Below are positions 1 through 12,400 of a DNA stretch of 64,000 nucleotides, in pieces. The notes under the pieces were generated by a model that saw only the letters and a program-made list of their open reading frames with translations, was not told the origin of the DNA and did not search any database. The translations under genes were made by a program, and so were the position numbers. The stretch comes from Epiperipatus broadwayi (Eukaryota; Onychophora; Udeonychophora; Euonychophora; Peripatidae): positions 27,483,010-27,547,009 of the forward strand of contig JAQFVV010012394.1 of NCBI GenBank assembly GCA_028023455.1. The letters run 5' to 3'. How positions within the stretch are numbered: position 1 is the first letter of the stretch; every line of letters starts with the position of its first letter.

Positions 1-2
1 GA

Positions 3-272
3 AGTATAATTTAATATCTCACTTAGTAATACTTGTTTAAGTTTTCCATTTCACAGGCCTCATAACAGCTGGTCTAATATATCTTTTAATTGGTCATTCA
101 ATTCACATTCTTTTACTAATTCCCACAGGACAATATCATATTTTTGGATGTTTTCATTTGGTGCCTGCATTCTATTTTGTAAGTGAAGTTGTGTTATATA
201 TTTCAAAGTTATTAGTTTGAGATACAGATTTAACCTTTGTAGCAACTCTTCATAGGAATATCTTCAAGTATT
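3..272 (-). pseudogene. Gypsy-type LTR retrotransposon gag relic
   Basis: The minus frame reads SYEELLQRL, then LQNRMQAPNENIQKYD and LVKECELNDQLKDIL, and after a stop GL and KLKQVLL. The order (E-ELL-L; R-Q-P-E; L-x-L-x-x-x-C-x-F-like; KD-L; G-x-x-KL-x-x-x-L) fits the capsid region of Gypsy-class gag. Two in-frame stops show it is dead. It sits in intron 10 in sense orientation. No pol was seen in the window. Confidence 0.55.
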
Positions 273-1830
273 CACAGGTCAGATAGATGATTAATTATTT
301 GAAATAAACCCTTTCCTGATGTCTACATAAAAGTACCAACTTTTAGTTTATTAACCGCAATGTTGTTTAAAATCATGTATCGCTCAACGTGATTTACCTA
401 TATTTGTCATTACACTGGGTTATTTACATCAAATGACATTATTATACTGTTCTGATTAGTAAATTGTATATTCACGTTACCAACTGATGCTTTACACAGG
501 TTCTTGAGATAGGCCCCAATTAATGTGTAGAGGGGCCAGATTCGACCTAAGCTAGTTGTACACTCATTAAATTATCTTAAAAATAACACACAAAGACCAG
601 TTTATTACTTTGAATATATAATATTAGTAAATTGTTAATATTTCAACTAGCAGTTTTCTGATTAAATTCCATGACTTAAATCAATCTCAAACATGCAAGT
701 ATACTCCTTTGTAGAGTTGAACTATAATACTGCATTTTTCTTATTACAGTACTTTATTTTACTCTGTTAACTTTTCTCCATTACCTTTTCACTATAATGC
801 TTTCTGCAGCATAATAATGCTTGCGCATACATTACGCATTGTACTGCTCTATTACAATTTTAGATAGTCAATATCTTTTTGACAGGACCTAATTTTGCAT
901 AAATAACTTCATTAATATTTCCTTGCAAACTAGCATATCTAGGGCAAGCAAACAACACTATTATCTTCTAAAGTAATAATGCCCTGCTTATTACAACAAT
1001 ACATTATGCGGATTTTATACATTACCTTTGGGTTTCACAATTATCTAATTTAAATGCTACTGAGCATCTGCGGATCATTCTTTTGATTTTCATACCATAT
1101 AAGCAAAATTTTATTATCGACATTATGTAAATATCTTCCATTAATAATAAAAGAATGTTTAAACCCCATCTGATATTACTAAATAATTTAAAACCCATTT
1201 TCCAATTTGTTAAAATGAGAATTAAGAAATATATTATTTATGAAAGCATTCAAAGATAAAGTTTTAATTATAAATAATCTTTTTTTTTTAAACAAAAACT
1301 AAAAAAATTTAAAACATCTTTATAAAGATTGAAGTTCTAATGATTTTAGTAAATACAAATAATTTTACACTTATCAAATATGTAACAATAAGAATATAAA
1401 CCTATTCATGAAACAAACAAGTCCGAATACATTATTAAAATAATTTGCAAGCTGGATTCCCAAAGAATCTATGTAAATAAACTTGTAAATAATGCCCACC
1501 TGTTTTGTTATTATCTTTTATCCGACATAATGGAATGGTATTAATATAATGAAAAGATGGGTGTTATTTACAAATTCATTTAAGTTAACATTTAAGTCCT
1601 TGGAGAAGCTGAGTAAGGAAAGCTTAATAGTCAAACAGTCGTAATATATTAGGCTTAGCATGCATGGCATAACATCAACAATGCCACTGCTATAAATAAA
1701 AAAGAAACCCACTTCCCCTTTTCTAAACAGTGGGGCATTTAAGCTTATTTGCATACAATTTCCATGATATTTAGATTAAATCTACTGCCCATAATTTTCA
1801 TTCAGTGCTATAATTATAATACCATGACAA
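273..1830. other. Intron 10, unassigned AT-rich sequence
   Basis: No coding region, repeat boundary or RNA gene that I can support. The open frame at 1518-1754 has no recognisable product. Confidence 0.5.
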
Positions 1831-1844
1831 AAATATTAAAACAT

Positions 1845-2149
1845 CAGCAGTATTACCAAATTCATCACTTCCTTTATTTTGCTGTAATATCTAATATAAA
1901 TACAATTTATCCGCTACTTTGAACACTTTTTAACAAAAACCTTTTATTGACCTATATTCATGCACAATCTTATGTTTTGACTGTCCTGCAGTCTTCTTCA
2001 GAGTCATTTCTATCTTAAAAAAGTTAAAATAAAAATGGCTTTGAAGAAGACTGCAGGACAGTCGAAACGTAAGATTGTGCAAGAATATAGGTCAGTAAAA
2101 GGTTTTTGCTAAAAAGTGTTCAAAGTAATGGATAAAATTGTATTATATG
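1845..2149. mobile_element. Palindromic (fold-back) retroposon FB1
   Basis: Two arms (about 1893-2006 and 2041-2149) are inverted copies, each carrying the stem-loop motif TGAAGAAGACTGC with CAGTC and a following AAA(A/C) read outward from the centre. The whole unit is bounded by the exact 14-bp direct repeat AAATATTAAAACAT (1831-1844 and 2150-2163), taken as a target-site duplication. Confidence 0.75.
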
Positions 2150-2163
2150 AAATATTAAAACAT

Positions 2164-3242
2164 GCTAAGCATACTATATTATTTGCTATCTCCAAGCAAG
2201 AAAAGTAAAGTAATGGATTTTAGAAGTTCATTTTAATGATTCTTTCATAATCTAGCTTGCAAATTATCTTTGCATCGTATCTGCACTCACTTGTTCTATG
2301 AATAGGTTTAAAAGGCAATCAAAATATGAAAAAATGATTAATTTTCACACAACACTATTAAAGTAAAATTATTGCTTTTTTAAAGAAAATTTTTAACAAT
2401 TGTTTTAATATATATGTATATAGATAGATAATTGAAAAATGAAAGAACTAAGAATTTTATTAGTACAAACTAAAAACATAACATGTATTGATAAAGCAGT
2501 AAGATGTTAGTATAACATTTTAGTATCAACAGTTTACTTGAACCATGATGAAATTAATTTTTTTAAAAAAAAGTTGGAGCGTATACTTATTCACAAGTAA
2601 TTTCAGCATGTTTCCGTTGGCTCCAAGACTTTGAATTTCGGGACATTTATCTAAAATGAATACATCAATAAGTTATACATTAAAAAAAACATCTGTTAAC
2701 TGATATCAAATCAAGACAGATTTCTTATTGTACTTATTTTCTACAACATTTATGTAATGGTCTAATTTCTTATGCAATTTGTATATCCTACGAAGTCCAA
2801 AATTTTCATTTCATATCACAAGTTCCCCAAAGAGAGGCAGATTTTTTTTTTTTTTGTAAATAAATTCTTTAATTTAAAATTATATATGAACTCACTATTT
2901 GCATTTGTAAATGCATTTGAAAAAAAAAAAACAATGATAAAGAGAGAATATAAACATCTGATTGATAAGTTGTTTTGTGATAATGCCATTTTTCTTTTTC
3001 TACAAAAATGTTTAATAAAACTATTATCATTAATCTTAAACCAATTTAATACCCAGCAATTTTCTCACATCCACGGTATTTGGTTCTAAATCATATCTTA
3101 GATACTGCAATTTGAAAATAATAGTAAACCTACCCACACACACACACATACAAATGTGTGTACATGCTGATATGCACTATGAATAAAAAAAAACAAGTTT
3201 ACTATAAAATTTTAGTATCCAATATTATTATTATTTTCTTAC
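2164..3242. other. Intron 10, unassigned; short CA microsatellite
   Basis: AT-rich intron sequence with poly(T) and poly(A) runs and a short (CA)n near 3133-3148. The open frame at 2772-3089 runs through homopolymers and has no family signature. Confidence 0.5.
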
Positions 3243-3422
3243 CTTGATCATCTTTGGTCGATATTAAATAGCCTCTAAACTTCCAATTGTCATCAAGTGA
3301 TGCACACATTGCTTTATTTATAAGAGAAAGAACTCTGGTATCATTTTTATATGATAAAATCCAATCAATGAGATGAGAGTGAAGGTATGGCATTTGATTG
3401 CACAAAATTACAAGATTCTCTT
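3243..3422 (-). CDS. KS-synthase exon 10 (KS-AT linker)
   Basis: Residues 419-478 plus one base. It encodes the linker subdomain between KS and acyltransferase; FRGY (467-470) matches the PFRGY-type end of this linker in animal FAS. Acceptor tttttcag/aagaga, donor gatcaag/gtaaga. The GMGSQW-type AT start was not found down to base 1, so the next exon must lie outside the window. Confidence 0.9.
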
Positions 3423-6400
3423 CTGAAAAAACGAAAGTTCTATCACATATATAAATATTGATAATTCAACAGAATTTTTCCATGTATTTTTTTAAATGCA
3501 ATGCAACCAGGCAAACTACCAATTAAAAACTGGCATTGCAAACTGATATCATGTCATCTAGAAATTATATTTGTCTGACAGCCATTTAAACCAAAAATAA
3601 AATTGCTTTAATTTATTACCATAGATTTTATACAGATTGTGGATCTTAAAACTTTATTAAAAAAAAACTAAAAATACCCAACTTCCTAAATATTTCCTCA
3701 AGAAAACAAGTCTCTCTCATAAGAATAGTTTGCCTGACTACAATATAGGTGATATTTCTCTAAAATAATACATGAAAAAAATCAGTTAAATTATCAAACT
3801 TTACATCTAAAAGTTCGTAAAAATCTTCTAATTATTAGACATAACTCTTTACCAGTGAGGTTTACTTACTTATTTAAAAATATTTAGAGATTTGTGAAAA
3901 CTTTAGTTTCCACCCATAGCTTAATCTGATCTATGACTGTTATAAAATCTAGAATAATAGACTAAAAATGTTTCATCTTTTGGTTTAAGGTACACCCAAA
4001 TACTATTTACTAGACAATGTGATTTCTATTTGTAAAATAATCAATGGTTTCCCAGGTTACATCATAGTTGAAATTTATCTTAATACTAATGCAAAAAAGT
4101 TCCTTTAAATTATTAATATTTACATCTAAAAGTTCACAAAAATTTTTTTTAATTATTATATATGTAATGTAAATTAATTTATTAGTTTTCACATCTAAAG
4201 CACCATGTAAAAAAATAAATCAATATTCTCATTCAAACGTACCACAATGACTATAAAGGTTTGCTTCTTCTGCAAATACTGGCTTCACAGACCTGAAACA
4301 CACATGTGCATTTGCGCCTCCAAATCCAAATGAATTTACTGCAACAATTCCATCTAAAAAATATTTATTAGTTGTTAAAAGTCTTTAGAAAAATTAAACC
4401 TTTATTTAAACTTTATAAGTACATTCAAATATTAGTAATCACAATAATGCAATGTTTCGAGTGGTGTGAGAATCGAACCTAGATCTTTAGATCTGTGAAT
4501 ACTGATTTTAAGGTGACTCTAACCAACTAGGCTATTTTACAAAAGGCAACAGTCAGCAGAAATATATCTATCTATGCAGATCCTTGTGATTTCTCCATAT
4601 TTACCTAAGAGCAAAAAGTTAATTAATGGCTTATGAATTAGCATACTAGGGGTGATTTAGGAAGTTATTTGCTATTATCATGTGATCGACTTTTTTGAAT
4701 TTTCTTATTGGCTCTTTTTTAATCTCTCTCCAATATTTTTTGTCTTTTCCAAATCGATCATTTGAAAAATTTAAATAAACTTTGAATTTTTCAATAGACG
4801 TGATGGCAAAAATAATCCAACATATAATTACTAATAAAGCACCATCATCGTTAACTTTCAGAGAAACATTGAGATGGAGATATTACAGCACTAAATCATC
4901 TGGTGTTCACTGATTACATAAGCTTACCATAAACAGCTTTAAAGTAGTACAAAGACAACTGCTCTTAGAAGCATATTACTAAGCATATGAGAAAGTTATG
5001 TGATATTGCCAATTAAGCTTTAAGTTTGTAATTTGATTTTTTTTTGTTTCTATAGTATCTGTTGAACAAATGGTTTATGAATAGAGAGAATTCATTTCGG
5101 TCTCAGGCGCAAAAGAACATTTTTTGATTACTTCATATTCGGAAAAAAAAAAAAAATCCTTTAAGCTAGTCGACCTATCACACTAAAAGTGATTAAATCA
5201 TATCAACAATCCGTGTGATTAGACACCATCTTGAATCTCATTAAGTTCATTTTCTTTGTCTTAAAGATTAATACTATATCAATGATAATTCAGAAGATCT
5301 ACAAACTCTTTTTAAAGTTCTGAATGGAACCTATGAACAATTTAATTTATTAATTAATGATCAGAAAAATTCAGCTACAGTATTTTATTGTGATGGAAAA
5401 TAAAAAAATCTTCAGTATCCTTTGACTTGGATGGCTATCAACGGAAGAATGTGATTATTTTCAAATATCTTAGAATTTTAGATATTGGGTGATGCAATGA
5501 GAAACAGAATCCATTATGCAATTGCTGTCCATAACAGGATCGAATATTTCATCATAGTAAATATAACTATGTACTTCACTTAATAAATAGACTTTTTATA
5601 TTACGCAATTTAATGTACAGATGTAGAGCATGGACTTCTTTATTGACATAACATGAAGGCACTGAAAAAAAAGATGTTCTAGTAATATTCTAAAAATATG
5701 ATGGAGAGTTGATAAGATCAATTAGTATATTCTTCATTTTGATAGATATGATGTTTCTGAATCTATTATTGTAACAGCATATCTTCATTGGGTTGGAGAT
5801 ATGAAGTGAATGAAGAAAAATTGACTTTCCTAACAAAAAGGTAATTTATAGTGAAATTTGAGTATAGCTTTTATGGGAGATGCATATTCATTTATACTAT
5901 GAAGAATGAATTAAATAGAATTTAAAAAAGGTCCAATATTGATGCTTTTCATGAAATTATGTGATCAAGAATAGAATACCATGGAGAGCTATGATTAGAC
6001 AAATTGTTGAAATCATTCTGAAAAGGTTATTGTAGAAGACATCAAACATAATGAAGAATCAGCATGTGATAGATGTGGCCATATTTGTAGTTCACAAAGT
6101 GGTTTGCATCATTTTACATAACTTATTTTCAACATTGTCCTGTTTTGCTTGTTTCGGTTATTTTGTAAAGATGAGCTGTCCATACACATTATGATGATAA
6201 CAATTATAAAACAACCCTTTATCTTCAAATAAAGTTTGTGTCACAACTACCAATTGGTTTGTTTGTACGTTACACAACATTTAACACAATGATGAACAAA
6301 TAATAAACTCAACAAGATTGTGTAATACAAAAAACCAAATTGACAATTTGCAACAAAAGTTTTATTTGACTAGACAATTTTAAAAACCATGTTATCTTAC

Positions 6401-9400
6401 AACTTATTTTGGTAATGCTATATAATAGCTGCATCCCTAGTGTGATTTCTGTCATTTCCCTTCATCACTAAAGGATTCAAAGCTGGAACTAGTGCCCATA
6501 TGCATCAAGTGACCATCTTTAAACTCTTCAGGTTAATAGAATTATGTAGATAAAAACACAAGGTAACTTCAAATATTTATTATAAATAACAATTTCAAGG
6601 CTAAAAATGTTCCTTTTAAATGTATTATATAAATAAGTAAAAAAGTCAGACTAAATTAAACTAAAAATATTAGAGCTTTAGTACGTATAAAAATTATCTT
6701 TTGAATAAGTAATTTATTATAATAGGATATTTATATTTATGAATATTCTGTGTACATTACAGCTCTGAAAAAGACTGTTGAACAATCGCAACTATCAACT
6801 AGTTTGTAAGTGTGATGTATAAAGTGTTGCATACAAGAAATGTTTCCATTATTTATATTAGACATATACCTGGAAGAGGAGTTATTTTATCAACAACCAC
6901 TAGACTACCATTTATTATTCCAGTGAGATTGGGATTTGGTGTTTTAAAATTGCAATTTGGTGGGATAATATTATGTTGTAAACATAATACAACTTTGAGA
7001 ATGCTTGCTAAACCTAAAATAAAAATAAAAGAATAATTAAACTATGATATATATATGCATTCGTGTTAAAATTAATAACATTATTCCATTACAAAAATAT
7101 TTTTTTTAATTTATAAGTATTTACTTCATTGTTTGGATTAAACTAAATAAAACTTAATGCTTTGATCTAACATCATTTAAAAGTACTACTTGGGATACAA
7201 AATTTGACATTCTAAATAGAAGTAAATATAAACACTCGAATATTAAACCCAAGTTCCAAAACATGTTTACATCAAAAAAAGTATTATAAATTTTAATGAA
7301 GCATAATTGCAAAAATATTATTTTGTGAAAATATATGTATAGTGGATCTATAAACTACTGTATCAATAGACACGACTTCAATTATATCTATCCCAAAAAA
7401 AAATGTATATAAACAAAAATATAAATAAACATACAATAATAAATAATAATAAAAATATTTTTATATTAAATGCTTTTATTGACTGCACTAAAAAGGAATT
7501 GGGGGGCAGAACATAAAGTCAATCCCTTATTATAAAAAAATAGGGATTGACATAATTAATTTCTGAACCCCCCCCACTCATACTTTTATTTCAAATTAGA
7601 TCTAAAAAACCCAAATGCGGTTGAAGAAACAATTATTTTATTTCTTTTTAGTACATAGTCAATGAAAGCATTTAATATATAAATTTTTTTTATCTCTATT
7701 ATTTTTAAGTTTTTAGTATTGACATAGTAAATGAAAATGTAAACTATATCATACTTTAAATTGATTGGACACATCTAGTTGATAAATATATATATCAATA
7801 GATATTTCTACTATAAGATAAAATGTATACCCTTTATGAATATATCATATTTGGTATGTGTACATAATAATACATATGTATATATGGTAAATGAACTTCA
7901 CTTAATACATATAATTTTACTTTAAATCCATAACACCCATATAGTATATATGTCATTAGATATTTCTGCAGTAAGTTAATAATATATATACACTTAATAT
8001 ATAATTATATTTAGTATGTGTACATAATTGTATATATATAATAAATCAGTTCTATTTAAAATTGTTTTTATTTTTATTTTAAAAGTCATTTTTAAAAAAA
8101 TGCTAAAGAAAAAATTTGCGATAGAGTTTTCTAGTTTACTTTTTTTAAAAAAAAAACAATTGTTTTAAAATAAAAAATAGAAGCAATTTTAAATAGAAGA
8201 CTTAATTATTGATTTATTATACATATATAATTATATACATGTACTAAATATAAAATATATGTTACACGTTTAAAATGGTTTTAAAAATGTTATTAAATTG
8301 AAAGAAATTTAATTTGCCTTCTTGTACCATTATTTAAAACAAATGAAATTTTTAAGAATAATTAATTGTTAACTGCAATATGTGAAGTTATTAAATATTT
8401 TTCAAAATTTCCGCACATTCTATTCCATATCTATCAAACTAGTTGACATACTAAAAAGATAAGTTTCAAATGAATTAGGTGATATAACTCAGTTACATAT
8501 CAATTTTTAAACAATTCTATTAAATTTAAATATATTTAACCTCGATTTTAAAATTTCATTCTAACTTGAAAAAGATCAAAAGTTAACAAACAAACTGATT
8601 TTCCAAAATCAAAAAATTTAATACATTTTATGATACATGAGCAATTATTTTTCTGTCTCTAAGCACCTTATATAATCACATTAAAAAAATATTAAAATTT
8701 GTAAATACATTTTGCAAAAAGCCAGCAGTCATTTTTCCATCTCGGAGCAAGATACATAATCATATTTATCAATAAAATTATTCCAGTTTATGTTAAAAAT
8801 ATCTACATTTTATTCTTCCTTTATTATCCTTTCTGAATTTGATGTGCAGTATTTTGCATAATAAAATACTTTCAAGCATAATTGCTAAATGTTTACAAAA
8901 TTTTAAAACATACTTAAAGTTGATACTAACTTAAAAACATCAAAACAATTCGAGATCATAATTTTTTGATAATAAGATTACTATAAAAAAAAGATTATTA
9001 AATCTCAAAAAAATGTAAGCTGGTAACTAGTCTGGGGATATTAGGTAGGTCAGTATTGGCTAAGAATTTAACAAGAACTACATTATGGCATCTTTTGATT
9101 ACTAAAGCTAACACTAGATGGCAGAATGGTATGTTCTATGAAGCAGAGAACTGGTTCTCAATTTCACATTTATGAATCTTCCTAGTAAAATGTTTCACCA
9201 GCAATTTCTTTCTCTATTCACATTGCACATTGTAATATTATATTATAATGTTAAAGGATGATCAATTTTACATTTTCTTTCAATAATTTTATTAATTTCT
9301 TTTCCTACATTTCGATTGCTAACAGTTTTCTTCAGGACTTTTTCTTTATTGTTTAAAAGGCATTCAAATAAATTGAAAAGAAACCCTCAAGAACACTACT

Positions 9401-12400
9401 AGCCAAAAGACATTTTAATAAAAGGTCATCCTTTAAAATCATAACTATTTTTATGAACATAAGGGCTCTAAAAAAATTGTCTTTGTTACTTATCTCTCAC
9501 TGGCTCAAAATGTGACAATATTTTTGATATTGAAGTTAGATGGAACCAGTATTGTCAAGTATCAGGATTTTTATTCTTCACAGGTTGGTTTCAATTTTTA
9601 ATGTACAAATTTATTTATTTTTTTAAAAAAAAGGTATTATTTTTCAATAATTTATTTCAACTAATATTTTTTTAATATAACTTTTCAATTAAATTTTAAA
9701 TTCTTTAATATGTAACAAAAAAGACATAAGGGTGCTTTAACCATAATTCGGCTCGGTGTTCGATAGAGCGAGTTATAAATAAATAAATGACTCAAAAATA
9801 AATTTAAAATATACTTTTTTTAAATTTGTAATTATTATATTTTCTCTATTATCATTATATGTTTAATTAATTAAAATCAAGAAGTGTTTTGCTTATTAAT
9901 TAAACTTTTTATGATGACTAATGTAATACATTGAATGTACAACTAATATACCAAAATAATATTTCTGATGAAATAATTCTTTATACTATCTTTTGCAAAG
10001 CCATTTTAATAAATTTTAAAAAATGCCCTCTTGTATTAATCATCTAACCGGATGAAAAATAATTACTATCATCTGAGTTTACAGTTTTATATTCAGTTAC
10101 AGTGAAATAATTAACAATTAATCAATTATACATATAAGACAATAATTAATTGAGAATTCATGTAAGATTATAAGAATCAAATAAAAATAATTATTTTGGA
10201 TGATTAACACAAGATGGCGTTTTTTGTAAGTGTATTAAAATGATTTTTTAGTAAATCTTACTTGCCAAAGATTTTTAAAGTATGTGCTTATGAAGAATTA
10301 TTTCTTCAGAAATATATATTCTTAATGGTATATATTTAATCGCCGATATATATATTGTAATGTTTTTCACGTTTTGATAGATTCTGGTAGGCCTTTTTTT
10401 AAACACTATGAAGTGAAAGTTAATCAAGCTATAAAGATGGAAAAATATATATTATTAATGATATATATTTAATAGCCAGTATGTAGTGACACAACTGTTA
10501 AAATTCATATATATATATTGTATTGTTTTTCACGTTTTGTTAGATTCTGGTAGGCCTTTTTTTAAACACTATGAAGTGAAAGTTAATCAAGCTATGAAGA
10601 TGGAAAATATAAATATTTTGTTCATATTTCTAAAAAACATAGCTATATTTCCTGATTAACTGGCCTACTAATTATTGCAACTTACGCTGCTGGTGGAATC
10701 AACTTTTTTATTTGTTTTAACAAGGGAGTCATTATTCACACAAGAATCCGCTGAAATCCGTCACATTGCACATCGTAAATTTAGAAGAAAATAATTTTAA
10801 AGATCAGGGTTATGATTTCCCATAACTTAGTTATTTTTCAGAGAATATTACTTAGTTAATAACTATTAGCAAAGATAAATTATACTCAAATCCTAATAAA
10901 TTAACATTAATAAATTTAATAGCTATCATTAATAATGCACAATGCATAGTTGATATTAGAAATAAATATTTTATTCTAACAAATTAAAATATTAGGTAAT
11001 AGTATGAATACTGAACCCTACCATCTGATGGCACTATTTTTCATCCAATTCACATCAATATACCGATTCATAGGCTGCCTGTTTGTTTACATAATATTAC
11101 AGTAAAGGTTTTTTTTTCAACCGGTTTTTAATTTTTTTTCGTCGGTGACAGTAAACCACCAAAGTTTTTTTTTTATTCCACCCGGGTTTTTTTTTTTTAA
11201 TAAACAAATACTTGTTTTTAAATGGTCTAGGGGTGTTGGTTTGTTTGTAAATTATCGACTAACTGTCCGTAGGTTTCTTTACATAATATTACTTACGGTA
11301 AACCAAATTTTTTTTTCACACAATTTTTTTTTTTTTGTTTGTTTTTTTTTTAAAGAAAGAAACACTTTGTTTTTAGATGGTGTAGGGGTGTTGGTTTGCT
11401 TTTAAATTATCGATTAATGCTCAGTCGTTTTGTTTACACAAAAATATGGTAACAAACACTTTGTTGTTTTTAGATAGTTGGTTATTTGCTTTTAACTTAT
11501 CTTCTTTTTTTTTTTTGGTTGATGTTTTAATTTGCTGAAAAACTTCAACAATTGGGTACTTTTGAATAAACCAACATTTGGTTTTTTAGAGGGTGGAGGG
11601 GTTATTTTCATTTTGAATTGTCGTATTTTTATTTTTTTGGTTAATTTATTATGAGGCTTTTTTTTTTTTTTTTGTTTCAAACAAATCTTTATGCTACAGA
11701 AAGCTTTATATGATAGCAAAAAGTTCTTCCTTAATTTTTTGGGCCTTTAATTTTAAAAAAAGACATAAACAGTTCGTTTTTAAAGAATACTTTTTTTTAA
11801 GCTGGGGAGGTGGGGTGGCGGGGAAGGTTTGTTTTGATTTTTAATTATCGACTTCTTTTTGGATTTTCTTTTTGAAAATTTTATTATGTTACCGCACAAT
11901 TCTTTATTATTATTTTATTTTTATTTTTTTTGGCGGAGTCTGTTGAACCAACTCTTAAACACTTATTTTTTTTTGGCATAATAAAATATTACCTACTTCA
12001 ACTGTTAATGAAACTTATCAAATATTACCTACCTATTTTCTAATCATGTGAACAACAAAAACAGCAACAAGTTTCCCCATAAAATAATTTATTAAATCAA
12101 AAAGAATCAAAACTTTGGACAAGTTGTGAAGCAAAACAAGTAACCCCCCCCACCACCACCATTTATGGGGCATAAAAACCAGCAGCCAAAAGTAACACAC
12201 AAATAAATAAAATAACAGGGAAGCCTCAAAGCTGTAAATAACAAGATTTTAGGGCCTTCGAACCAACAACTTCCCTTATGCAGACCTACATAGGTATGCT
12301 TGTAGAAGTTTCTCTTTCTGGGAAAACACAATATTGTGCGTCCACTTGTGTCCGGCCAGCAATTCACTCAGCTTTGACCAATTCGGACAACTTGCAGATG

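Noticed and set aside
2772-3089. Plus-strand 105-codon frame as a gene
   Set aside because: Runs through poly(T) and poly(A), has no motif, and overlaps ordinary intron sequence.
6812-7036. Plus-strand 74-codon frame
   Set aside because: Antisense to exon 8 of the KS gene, whose minus-strand translation is clearly conserved.
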